DNA from: Gemmatimonadota bacterium
GTDB lineage: Bacteria > Gemmatimonadota > Gemmatimonadetes > Gemmatimonadales > GWC2-71-9
DNA: 39,819 bases
Direction: 5' to 3'
NCBI GenBank assembly: GCA_029863245.1
Contig: JAOTVV010000027.1
Coordinates: 1 to 39,819, forward strand
The first letter of the stretch is position 1. The number at the start of each line of letters is the position of its first letter. The translations under genes and the position numbers were made by a program. Under the pieces are notes generated by a model. The model did no database searches, was not told the origin of the DNA, and saw only the letters and a program-made list of their open reading frames with translations. Shown here piece after piece: positions 33,621 through 39,819 of this stretch.

Positions 33621-34286
33621 ATGACCGGAGCACGAGAAATGACCTTCCTTTTGGCGGAGCCCGAGCGTCGCGTGCTCCGGGCCATTGCCGCCAAGCTGCC
33701 ACGCGCGGTGCGCCCCAATCACTTGACCGCGCTCGGCGTCGTCGGGGCCGTGGGTGCCGGGGTGGGTTACGCACTCTCGTCGGCCTCGGTGGCCTGGCTG
33801 TGGCTTGCCAGTGCGATGCTGGCGGTCAACTGGTTCGGTGACAGCCTGGACGGAACCCTGGCCAGAGTGCGGAAAGCGGAACGCCCCCGATACGGGTATT
33901 ACCTGGATCACGTCGTGGATGCGGTCAACACCACCATGGTCGGGTTGGGGCTCGGTTTTTCCCCCTACGTCCGGCTCGAGTTCGCGTTGATTCTGGTCAT
34001 CGCGTTTCTCACGCTCGCGATCAACGTGTATCTGGAGACGGCCGTGTTCGGGAAGTTCCGGATTTCCTACGCAGGCCTCGGTCCCACGGAGGGAAGGCTC
34101 ATCCTGATTGTGGGCAATACCCTGCTGTTCTTCGCGACGGGCCACCTGGGATGGCTGGAGTCCTGGGTGCAGGTCACGGCGAACGCGGTCGTCGTCTTCT
34201 TGAGTCTGGGGATGTTCACGGTGCTGTTGATCCGTTTCGGAAAGAACCTGAGGCACCTTGCCAAGCTCGAGCCGAAGAAGGTCTAG
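33621..34286 (+). CDS. CDP-alcohol phosphatidyltransferase family protein
   Basis: Integral membrane enzyme that transfers a phosphatidyl group from CDP-diacylglycerol to an alcohol. The catalytic motif D-G-x2-A-R-x9-G-x3-D-x3-D is present (DGTLAR ... GYYLD ... VVD); the central spacer is nine residues, where the textbook motif has eight. About six TM segments are visible. The 221-residue form starts at ATG 33621 with AGAGGAGA 6-7 nt upstream. A second in-frame ATG at 33489 has a stronger AAGGAGGAG site and would add 44 charged residues. The acceptor alcohol (glycerol phosphate, inositol, serine or other) is not determined. A lipoprotein gene follows 39 bp downstream. Confidence 0.88.
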   Translation: MTGAREMTFLLAEPERRVLRAIAAKLPRAVRPNHLTALGVVGAVGAGVGYALSSASVAWLWLASAMLAVNWFGDSLDGTLARVRKAERPRYGYYLDHVVDAVNTTMVGLGLGFSPYVRLEFALILVIAFLTLAINVYLETAVFGKFRISYAGLGPTEGRLILIVGNTLLFFATGHLGWLESWVQVTANAVVVFLSLGMFTVLLIRFGKNLRHLAKLEPKKV

Positions 34287-34325
34287 TCAAGCGGGAAAAG
34301 GGAATGGTTTTTCGAGGAGATTGAC

Positions 34326-34904
34326 ATGCTGAAGACCGTGGCAGCCGTTTTGGTGAGCGCAGTGCTGACGGCGTGTGTGATTTCGATCGAGCCGACCGTC
34401 CCGCCGTCGGAGAGCGTGTTCGAGCCTGGGCTTCTGGGAACGTGGGTGGAAGCCGGTCAGAAGGATACGGCGGTCGTGACACGCGACGGTGAGGGCGGAT
34501 ATCTGATCGACTACACCGATCAGGACGGGACGGGGCGGTTCACGGGCTGGTTGGGCCGTCTGGGAGACCACCTGCTCTTGGAGGTGCGTCCGGTGCTGGC
34601 CGAGACGGGCGCGAGCGACGCGTACGAGGCCTTGCTGCTGCCGGGCCACCTGCTCTTCGTCGTAACGCTCGCGGACCCTGAGATGCGCCTGGCGCCGCTC
34701 GATATCGACGCCGTGCGCGAGACGCTCCGTCGCGACGATCTGCGGACGCCCCATCTCTCGTATTCGGAAAACTCCATCGAGGGCCGTGAGCAGGTGATCC
34801 TCACGGGAACGAGCGCCGAGCTCAGGACGTGGTTGCGACAAGTCCTCGACCGCACGGAGGTGCTGGGCGAAACCGGCGTCTGGAGGAGGGTCGCGCCCGG
34901 GTAG
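34326..34904 (+). CDS. Small lipoprotein of unknown function
   Basis: A 192-residue lipoprotein. The signal peptide MLKTVAAVLVSAVLTAC ends in a lipobox LTAC with lipidated Cys17. The mature domain (about 30-190) begins with GTWVEAGQKDTAVV, a lipocalin-like or calycin-like pattern of strands (GYLIDYTDQDGTGRFTGWL, HLLLEVRPVL), and ends with WRRVAPG; the family is not recognised. ATG 34326 has GAGGAGA 5 nt upstream. It is likely cotranscribed with the phosphatidyltransferase gene 39 bp upstream, so a membrane-lipid-related role is possible but unproven. Confidence 0.85.
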   Translation: MLKTVAAVLVSAVLTACVISIEPTVPPSESVFEPGLLGTWVEAGQKDTAVVTRDGEGGYLIDYTDQDGTGRFTGWLGRLGDHLLLEVRPVLAETGASDAYEALLLPGHLLFVVTLADPEMRLAPLDIDAVRETLRRDDLRTPHLSYSENSIEGREQVILTGTSAELRTWLRQVLDRTEVLGETGVWRRVAPG

Positions 34905-34960
34905 CACGCTCCCGGCCCCCGAACCGATCCCACGAGGGCGGTGATTGGCCACGATGCATG

Positions 34961-34995
34961 GGAGCCCCGCGCGATGCCCGTCGGCGCGGGGCTCC
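34961..34995. terminator. Strong GC hairpin between lipoprotein gene and tRNA-Leu
   Basis: Perfect 12-bp arms GGAGCCCCGCGC (34961-34972) and GCGCGGGGCTCC (34984-34995) with an 11-nt loop. It lies 4 nt from the 3' end of the minus-strand tRNA-Leu and 56 bp after the plus-strand lipoprotein stop, so it can end both transcripts. No U-run follows on either strand. It may also mark the processing end of the tRNA precursor. Confidence 0.55.
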
Positions 34996-34999
34996 TGCA

Positions 35000-35082
35000 T
35001 GCGGCCGGAGGGACTCGAACCCACACGGGGAAACCCCACCAGCTCCTAAGGCTGGCGCGTCTGCCAGTTCCGCCACGGCCGC
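35000..35082 (-). tRNA. tRNA-Leu (anticodon UAG)
   Basis: Read on the minus strand, the 83-nt sequence folds as a class II tRNA. The acceptor stem is GCGGCCG/CGGCCGC with discriminator A; the D-arm includes TGGCAGACGCGC; the anticodon stem CCAGC/GCTGG encloses loop CTTAGGA with anticodon TAG; the long variable arm is GGGG-TTT-CCCC; and the T-loop is TTCGAGT. The T-stem has one apparent mismatch. CCA is not encoded (TGC follows the discriminator), so it must be added after transcription. UAG reads CUN leucine codons. It sits alone, antisense to its neighbours. Confidence 0.95.
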
Positions 35083-35147
35083 GTGACGCCGGAAAAGTAG
35101 TCTCCAACCCATTGCGGGCATAGGCTTTCCCCGGCGGGACGGGTCTT

Positions 35148-35167
35148 CCTGTCTGTCGCAAGACAGG
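35148..35167. repeat. 7-bp inverted repeat upstream of tRNA-Leu
   Basis: CCTGTCT (35148-35154) and AGACAGG (35161-35167) flank a 6-nt loop. It lies in the 299-bp gap between the tRNA (5' end at 35082) and the kinase gene. It could be a protein-binding operator or a terminator stem; nothing further is seen in that gap except the -10-like TATCGT at 35345-35350. Confidence 0.3.
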
Positions 35168-35381
35168 CCCACTCCACCCCCGCTGATGTGGGATTTTCCC
35201 ATACGTCGGGCGGTTTCATAGGGGATTTCCCCGTGTCTTCGCGGGCCCAGATGCGGGTCCACCTCGGGCGCCCATGCGTCCCGCCCGGGGCAATCCGCCC
35301 CCAAGTCCACGTCGGCTGCTCTAGTCTCCTGACTACCCGCGCCGTATCGTAGGCACATCTCCAATCCGGGAACGCGACGTC

Positions 35382-38321
35382 ATGTCCGACGTTCTGGATC
35401 GCCTCAGGACAGCCCTCGCTGACCGCTACGCCATCGAGCGCGAGCTTGGCCGGGGTGGCATGGCGGCCGTGTATCTCGCCGAGGACCTACGGCACCACCG
35501 CAAGGTGGCCATCAAGCTCCTACCGCCCGAGATCGGCATGACGCTCGGCGCGGGCAGGTTCTTGCGCGAGATCGAGGTCGCGGCGCGGCTCCAGCATCCC
35601 AACATCGTGCCGCTGCTCGATTCGGGCGAAATCGAGGATCTCTGCTACTACGTGATGCCGTACGTGGAGGGGGAGTCGCTGCGCGACCGGCTGGTGCGCG
35701 GAGGCGAGTTCCCCATCAGCGAGGCGGTCGGGATTCTCAAGGAAGTGGCGGACGCGCTGAGCCACGCGCACGCCCACGTCGTAGTGCATCGGGATATCAA
35801 GCCCGGCAACATCCTGCTCTCCGGGCGGCACGCACTGGTGCTCGATTTCGGCGTGGCCAAAGCGGTCACGGAGGCGACAGGCCATCAGGCGCTGACGACG
35901 TCGGGAATCGCCCTCGGTACGCCGGCCTACATGGCGCCGGAGCAGGCCGTGGGGGATCCCTCGCAGGACCATCGCGTCGACATCTACGCGCTCGGCGTGG
36001 TCGCCTACGAGATGTTGGCGGGGCGGGCCCCGTTCGCGGCCGCGTCGTTCCAGGAAATGGTCGCCGCGCACGTGACCGCGGATCCGGAGCCGTTGGCGCG
36101 GCAGCGCGCAGCGGTGCCGCCGGGGTTGGCGCAGGTCGTGATGAAGTGCCTCGCGAAACAGCCCGCCGACCGCTGGCAGACGGCCGATGAGTTGTTGGCG
36201 CAACTGGAGCTCGAAAGCACGCCGAGCGGCGGCTCGGACGCGGGGTTCGCCCGTGCAGCGATGGCGCGGCGACTGCGCTCGCTACGGTACGCTGTCTCGC
36301 CGCGCCGCGCCGCCCTGGGCATCGCGGCCCTGGTGGTGATCGCCGTCGCCTTGGTCGCCATCAGACACTACAGCCGGGTTCGTTGGGCGCGAACGGTGGC
36401 GATACCCGCGATCCAAGGCTTCGTGAGCGACCGCGAGTGGGGCCGCGCCTACGAGCTCGCGGTCGAGGCCAAGGCGGTGCTACCGCACGATTCGGTGCTG
36501 GCGTCGCTCTGGCCCGTGTTCTCCGGTGCCACGATGATCGAGTCCGACCCGCCGGGCGCGCGCGTCTACCGGCGCGACAACATGGGGGCGGACACCGCTT
36601 GGGAGTACGTGGGAGCTACACCCATCGGTAGCCTCGCCCTCCCGTATCAGCCGTCGTACTCGCGCTTGATGCTCGTCAAGCCGGGGTTCGACACGGTCCA
36701 AGACCTCGTCGCGGCCAGTGACACCTTGCACTACAGACTGGATTCCGCGGGTACGCTCCCGCCCGGAATGGTACGCGTGCCGAGTGGCACGGACCCCCTC
36801 CTGCTCTGGGGTCTCGACAACCTCACACTCGACGTGCCTGAGTACCTGATCGGTCGGCACGAGGTGACCAACCGGGAGTTCAAGCGGTTCGTCGACGCGG
36901 GCGGCTACCAGCATCGTGAGTATTGGCAGGTCCCGTTCATAGCGGTTGGCGAGGAACTGACCTGGGAACAGGCCATGTCGCGGCTCCGGGATCGGACCGG
37001 GCGACCCGGGCCGGCGACGTGGGAGGTGGGAACCTACCCTGTCGGCGAGGACGACTACGCGGTCACCGGCGTGAGCTGGTACGAGGCCTCCGCCTACGCG
37101 AGGTTCGCCGGCGGCGAGCTGCCGACGATCTTTCATTGGGCATGGGCCGCCCAGATCAGGTACAGCGCGGGCGTCGTGCCGCTGAGCAACATCGAGGGGC
37201 GGTACAGCGGGATCATTGCGGTCGGACGCTCCGGCGCCATGGGCGGGTTCGGGCTGTTCGACATGGCGGGCAACGCGCGCGAATGGGCCTTCAACGAAGC
37301 CGAAGGGCACCAACGGTACATCCTCGGTGGGGGTTGGGACGAGTCGGCGTTCGGGTTTGAAAGTGCCACGGCGGCATCGCCGTTCGACCGCTCCCCAATG
37401 GACGGCTTCCGCTTGGCCAAGTTCCTCACGCCCGACAGCACGATCGCGGCGGCCCGGCGCACCGTCGTGCGGCCCCAGCGCGATTTCCGGAGCATTCCAC
37501 CGATTTCCGACGCCGTGTTCGCGGCCTACCGTCGGCTGTACGACTACGACCCGATCCCACTCAACGCGGTCGTGGAGGAGAGCGACAGCTCGGCGCGGGA
37601 CTGGGTGAAGCAGCGCGTCACCTTCGATGCGGCGTACGGCCACGAGCGGGTGATCGCCTACTTGTTTCTGCCGCGCAACGCCACGCCGCCCTATCAGACC
37701 GTCGTGTTCTTCCCGGGTGACGGCAACCTCGCCGTCCGATCGAGCCGCGAGCTGCTGGGAATGTACGTCGTGGACTTCATCATTCAGAGCGGCCGCGCGC
37801 TGATGTACCCGGTTTACAAGAGCACCTACGAGCGCGGGGACGGCCTCCTCAACTCCATGCCGGCGGAGACTAACTCCTACACCGAGCATGTCGTCGCATG
37901 GGCGAAGGATCTCAGACGATCGATAGACTATCTCGAGACGCGCGGCGACATCGATAGCACGAGACTCGCATACTTCGGTTACAGCTGGGGCGGGCGACTG
38001 GGTGGCATCATGCTCGCGGTGGAGCCGCGGCTCAAGGTTGCGGTCCTCAATGTCGCCGGACTGCGAGCGCAGAAAGCCTTCCCGGAGGCCGAGCCCGTGT
38101 ATTTCATTCCGCGGATCCACATTCCGGTGCTGATGCTGAACGGACGGTACGACTACTACTTCCCCGTGGAAAGCTCACAGAATCCGATGTTCGATCTGCT
38201 CGGCACGCCGCCGTCGCACAAGCGCCATCTGATTGCCGAGGGCAGCCACTACGTGCCTCGACCCGTGCTGGTAAAGGAGACGTTGGACTGGTTGGATCGG
38301 TATCTGGAGCCGGTGCGGTAG
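35382..38321 (+). CDS. Transmembrane Ser/Thr kinase with PEGA, SUMF1-like and alpha/beta-hydrolase domains
   Basis: A 979-residue multidomain protein. The cytoplasmic Hanks-type kinase (about 15-275) has Gly loop GRGGMAAVYLAE, Lys45, HRDIKPGN with Asp138, and DFG with Asp155. A single TM (about 309-328) leads to a PEGA-like domain (about 385-445, DPPGARVYRRDNMG), a formylglycine-generating-enzyme/SUMF1-like domain (about 460-685, with HEVTNREFKRFVDAGG, VTGVSWYEASAYARFAGG and LFDMAGNAREW), and a dienelactone-hydrolase-like alpha/beta hydrolase (about 720-979) with triad Ser868 (GYSWGG), Asp924 and His956. I see no Cys outside the kinase, so the SUMF1 domain lacks formylglycine-type catalytic Cys and is probably binding or structural. 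No SD is clear; ATG 35382 fits the family start. Confidence 0.9.
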   Translation: MSDVLDRLRTALADRYAIERELGRGGMAAVYLAEDLRHHRKVAIKLLPPEIGMTLGAGRFLREIEVAARLQHPNIVPLLDSGEIEDLCYYVMPYVEGESLRDRLVRGGEFPISEAVGILKEVADALSHAHAHVVVHRDIKPGNILLSGRHALVLDFGVAKAVTEATGHQALTTSGIALGTPAYMAPEQAVGDPSQDHRVDIYALGVVAYEMLAGRAPFAAASFQEMVAAHVTADPEPLARQRAAVPPGLAQVVMKCLAKQPADRWQTADELLAQLELESTPSGGSDAGFARAAMARRLRSLRYAVSPRRAALGIAALVVIAVALVAIRHYSRVRWARTVAIPAIQGFVSDREWGRAYELAVEAKAVLPHDSVLASLWPVFSGATMIESDPPGARVYRRDNMGADTAWEYVGATPIGSLALPYQPSYSRLMLVKPGFDTVQDLVAASDTLHYRLDSAGTLPPGMVRVPSGTDPLLLWGLDNLTLDVPEYLIGRHEVTNREFKRFVDAGGYQHREYWQVPFIAVGEELTWEQAMSRLRDRTGRPGPATWEVGTYPVGEDDYAVTGVSWYEASAYARFAGGELPTIFHWAWAAQIRYSAGVVPLSNIEGRYSGIIAVGRSGAMGGFGLFDMAGNAREWAFNEAEGHQRYILGGGWDESAFGFESATAASPFDRSPMDGFRLAKFLTPDSTIAAARRTVVRPQRDFRSIPPISDAVFAAYRRLYDYDPIPLNAVVEESDSSARDWVKQRVTFDAAYGHERVIAYLFLPRNATPPYQTVVFFPGDGNLAVRSSRELLGMYVVDFIIQSGRALMYPVYKSTYERGDGLLNSMPAETNSYTEHVVAWAKDLRRSIDYLETRGDIDSTRLAYFGYSWGGRLGGIMLAVEPRLKVAVLNVAGLRAQKAFPEAEPVYFIPRIHIPVLMLNGRYDYYFPVESSQNPMFDLLGTPPSHKRHLIAEGSHYVPRPVLVKETLDWLDRYLEPVR

Positions 38322-38364
38322 GCAAGCAGGACGGCTGACGCGGCGTGGAGTGTTTGCCTGGAAC

Positions 38365-38481
38365 ATGAGCGCCCCCGAGGCCCTCGACACACTGCGAGGA
38401 CAAGGGGTGGTCGTGTGGCGAAAGGGCGGTGATGGTCGGTGGCGCTGTGTGGTGGACATCTGGGGCCCGGGGAGCGAGTAG
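38365..38481 (+). pseudogene. Remnant of a SnoaL/DUF4440-like protein C-terminus
   Basis: A 38-residue ORF (ATG 38365 to TAG 38481) whose sequence, with GVVVWRKGGDGRWR and VVDIWG, resembles the last strand-turn-strand of SnoaL/DUF4440-type proteins (pattern vvWrk..dG.Wr...diw). No upstream domain is present in frame, so it looks like a truncated relic directly before the attC-like site. The resemblance is from memory of the family pattern, so a chance ORF is possible. The rest of 38322-38713 has no other gene; 38638-38713 is AT-richer leader sequence. Confidence 0.35.
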
Positions 38482-38495
38482 GCGTTGCCACGGCT

Positions 38496-38637
38496 ATCTA
38501 ACGAGCGCTAGGAGTCCGCCGGGCGCTCCGGGGGGTGCGGTTCCAGCGAAGGGCATGCAGCGCTGCCGAATGGAGGAACGAATGATGTTTGTGCGTGGCG
38601 GGCATGTCGCCCGCCGCTCAAGCGCTGACCGTTAGGT
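38496..38637 (+). other. attC-like integron recombination site
   Basis: A 142-bp imperfect palindrome. The left end ATCTAAC (38496-38502) fits the R'' consensus RYYYAAC and the right end GTTAGGT (38631-38637) fits the R' core GTTRRRY. Inside lie GCTAGGAG (likely L'') and CTCAAGC (likely L'), which pair as GCT-GAG with one extra base on the left arm, as the extrahelical base of attC. The inner arms continue (CCGCCGGGCG against GCGGCGGGCG), and a perfect hairpin GGCGGGC/GCCCGCC is at 38597-38615. Length is at the upper end of the known attC range. No integrase gene is in the window. Confidence 0.5.
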
Positions 38638-38713
38638 TTCACAAACTTATGGGTCAGGTTGTCGTGAAATGCACGGAAAAACGACCCGATCGAAATAATC
38701 TTCAAGAGGACTT

Positions 38714-39712
38714 GTGAGAGCGATCGTATACACAGAATACGGACCCCCGGACGTTCTTCAGTTCACGGAGGCAGCAAAACCTGTCCCCAAGGATGATGAG
38801 ATTCTGATAAGAATTCGTGCGGCATCCGTAAACCCACTGGACTGGCACTACTTGAGAGGCATACCCTACTTCATGCGCATAGGAACCGGCTTGCGCAGGC
38901 CAAAGGTCACCCGTCTCGGAGTTGACGTGGCCGGGCAGGTTGAGGCGGTGGGCAAGAACGTGACCCAGTTCCAGTTAGGTGACGAGGTGTTCGGCGCGTG
39001 CAAAGGCGCCTTTGCCGAGTATGCGTGTGCTGCTGAGGATAAGTTGGTACTGAAGCCGGCCAACGTGACGTTCGAGCAGGCGGCGGCCGTGGCTATTGCG
39101 GCACTCACCGCCCTGCAGGGGCTTCGCGATAAGGGACACATCCAGGCCGGACAGAAGGTCCTCATCAACGGAGCGGCGGGAGGAGTGGGGACGTTCGCGG
39201 TGCAGGTTGCCAAGTCGTTCGGGGCGGACGTGACCGGCGTGTGCAGCACGAGGAATGTGGACATGGTTCGATCTATCGGCGCAGACCGGGTCATTGACTA
39301 CACCCAAGAGGATTTCACCAAGAGTGGGCACCGGTATGACCTGATGTTCGACACGGTCGGGAACCGTTCCTTGTCAGACTGCAGGCGCGCAATGGCTACC
39401 AAGGGGACTCTCGTGTTTGTCGGAGGACCGGACAAGGGGCGCTGGCTGGGACCTCTGGCTGGTCTGCTGAAAGTGGCCCTTTTGTCACCATTCGTGAGCC
39501 AGAAGCTGCTCCCGTTTGGGGCGCAATTGAGCAAAGATGACTTGATGGTCCTGCGAGAGCTCCTTGAAGCCGGGAAAGTCGTTCCGGTCATCGACCGGAC
39601 TTACTCGGTGAGTCAGGTTCACGAGGCTATCCGGTATCTGGAAGAAGGACACGCCAGAGGAAAAGTAGTAATAACGATGGAGCATGGTATGAACGGCCGG
39701 GGACATAGCTGA
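38714..39712 (+). CDS. NAD(P)H:quinone oxidoreductase-like MDR-family protein
   Basis: Medium-chain dehydrogenase/reductase of the zinc-free quinone oxidoreductase group, expected to reduce quinones or enones with NADPH. The 332-residue protein has the N-terminal GroES-like domain (YTEYGPPDVLQFTEAA, RAASVNPLDWHYLRG, LGVDVAGQVEAVG), a Rossmann fold with INGAAGGVGTFAVQVAK and VIDYTQEDF, and ends VHEAIRYLEEGHARGKVVI. Zinc ligands are absent. GTG 38714 has AGAGGA 3 nt upstream. It is visibly less GC-rich than the rest of the window and lies 77 bp after the attC-like site, the position of a cassette gene. The last few residues (GRGHS) fall in IS-derived sequence. Confidence 0.9.
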   Translation: MRAIVYTEYGPPDVLQFTEAAKPVPKDDEILIRIRAASVNPLDWHYLRGIPYFMRIGTGLRRPKVTRLGVDVAGQVEAVGKNVTQFQLGDEVFGACKGAFAEYACAAEDKLVLKPANVTFEQAAAVAIAALTALQGLRDKGHIQAGQKVLINGAAGGVGTFAVQVAKSFGADVTGVCSTRNVDMVRSIGADRVIDYTQEDFTKSGHRYDLMFDTVGNRSLSDCRRAMATKGTLVFVGGPDKGRWLGPLAGLLKVALLSPFVSQKLLPFGAQLSKDDLMVLRELLEAGKVVPVIDRTYSVSQVHEAIRYLEEGHARGKVVITMEHGMNGRGHS

Positions 39713-39819
39713 CAGAATGTCCGGGGACATGGTTAACACTTGTTCTTGAGGGACGGAGCCCCGGTGAGGGTGTGGGTGTGTTCGTCGAAGCGGCCGAGGA
39801 GCGTGTCGTAGTAGATGAG
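39697..39819 (-). mobile_element. End of an IS481-like insertion sequence (runs off the window)
   Basis: Two near-identical 18-bp units, CCGGGGACATAGCTGACA (39697-39714) and CCGGGGACATGGTTAACA (39721-39738), lie 24 bp apart. In minus-strand reading the motif TGTTAACCATGTCCCCGG is the kind of repeated terminal sequence I associate with IS481-family elements. A partial transposase-like frame follows at once. The exact end of the element and any target duplication cannot be fixed, because only one end is visible. Confidence 0.55.
39733..39819 (-). CDS. Partial transposase-like C-terminus (IS481 family?)
   Basis: On the minus strand the frame entering from the window edge ends at TAA 39735-39733 and codes for 28 residues: LIYYDTLLGRFDE, then HTHTLTGAPS, then LKNKC. 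The position beside the IS481-like terminal repeats suggests the end of its DDE transposase. The fragment is too short to confirm by itself; it has no catalytic residue. Confidence 0.4.
   Translation of the reverse strand, partial: LIYYDTLLGRFDEHTHTLTGAPSLKNKC

Noticed and set aside
35382..38321. The SUMF1-like domain as an active formylglycine-generating enzyme
   Set aside because: The active-site Cys pair of true FGE is missing; no Cys was found after the kinase domain.

Overview
The window is about 40 kb of high-GC chromosomal DNA with dense coding on both strands. It looks like a member of the Gemmatimonadota, probably an environmental genome. This is inferred from four things: the GC-rich codon use, a Ser/Thr kinase whose N-terminus has the style common in that phylum (ADRYAIERELGRGGMA), the many GTGA/ATGA gene overlaps, and several outer-membrane or periplasmic proteins of a Gram-negative cell. 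No rRNA or other lineage marker is present, so the assignment is not certain.

Layout. 1-6515: guaB behind a promoter and hairpin leader, a convergent AGCS amino-acid:Na+ symporter with a large insertion, then an NrnA-like DHH phosphoesterase, an Mrp/ApbC Fe-S carrier and a SAM hydrolase. 6522-9719: a minus-strand operon of an ECF sigma factor, a likely membrane anti-sigma factor, a membrane protein and an exported protein. 9811-11194: ubiE, a tiny basic ORF and a YfcE-like phosphodiesterase, joined by 4-nt overlaps. 11238-18774: a minus-strand run of metB, M48 peptidase, purD, mutM, zinc-ribbon metallopeptidase, a UvrC N-terminal-half protein (Cho-like) and a Na+/Ca2+ exchanger, most of them overlapping. 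18891-21249: glmM-dtd-maf, each pair joined by ATGA. 21231-27954: an FHA-GAF-adenylate cyclase, a lipoprotein lacking a normal start codon, an outer-membrane barrel protein, and a PilB/GspE ATPase fused to a response-regulator receiver. 27970-33331: tig-clpP-clpX-engB with an exported protein and a hexapeptide acyltransferase. 33489-35082: a CDP-alcohol phosphatidyltransferase, a lipoprotein and tRNA-Leu(UAG). 35382-38321: a 979-residue kinase-PEGA-SUMF1-alpha/beta hydrolase protein.

The right end (38322-39819) differs from the rest. It has a decayed SnoaL/DUF4440-like fragment, a 142-bp sequence with the hallmarks of an integron attC site, a lower-GC quinone-oxidoreductase gene placed as a cassette would be, and the end of an IS481-like insertion sequence that seems to have landed at the 3' end of that gene. 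This is the only clearly mobile part of the window.

Much of the window is housekeeping: purine synthesis, Fe-S assembly, cell-wall precursor supply, proofreading and repair, and protein folding and proteolysis. The most unusual material is the four-part kinase/hydrolase protein, the PilB-receiver fusion, the attC/IS junction, the repair-linked zinc-ribbon peptidase and a set of promoters whose -10 box lies 7-9 nt before the start codon, which suggests leaderless transcription.
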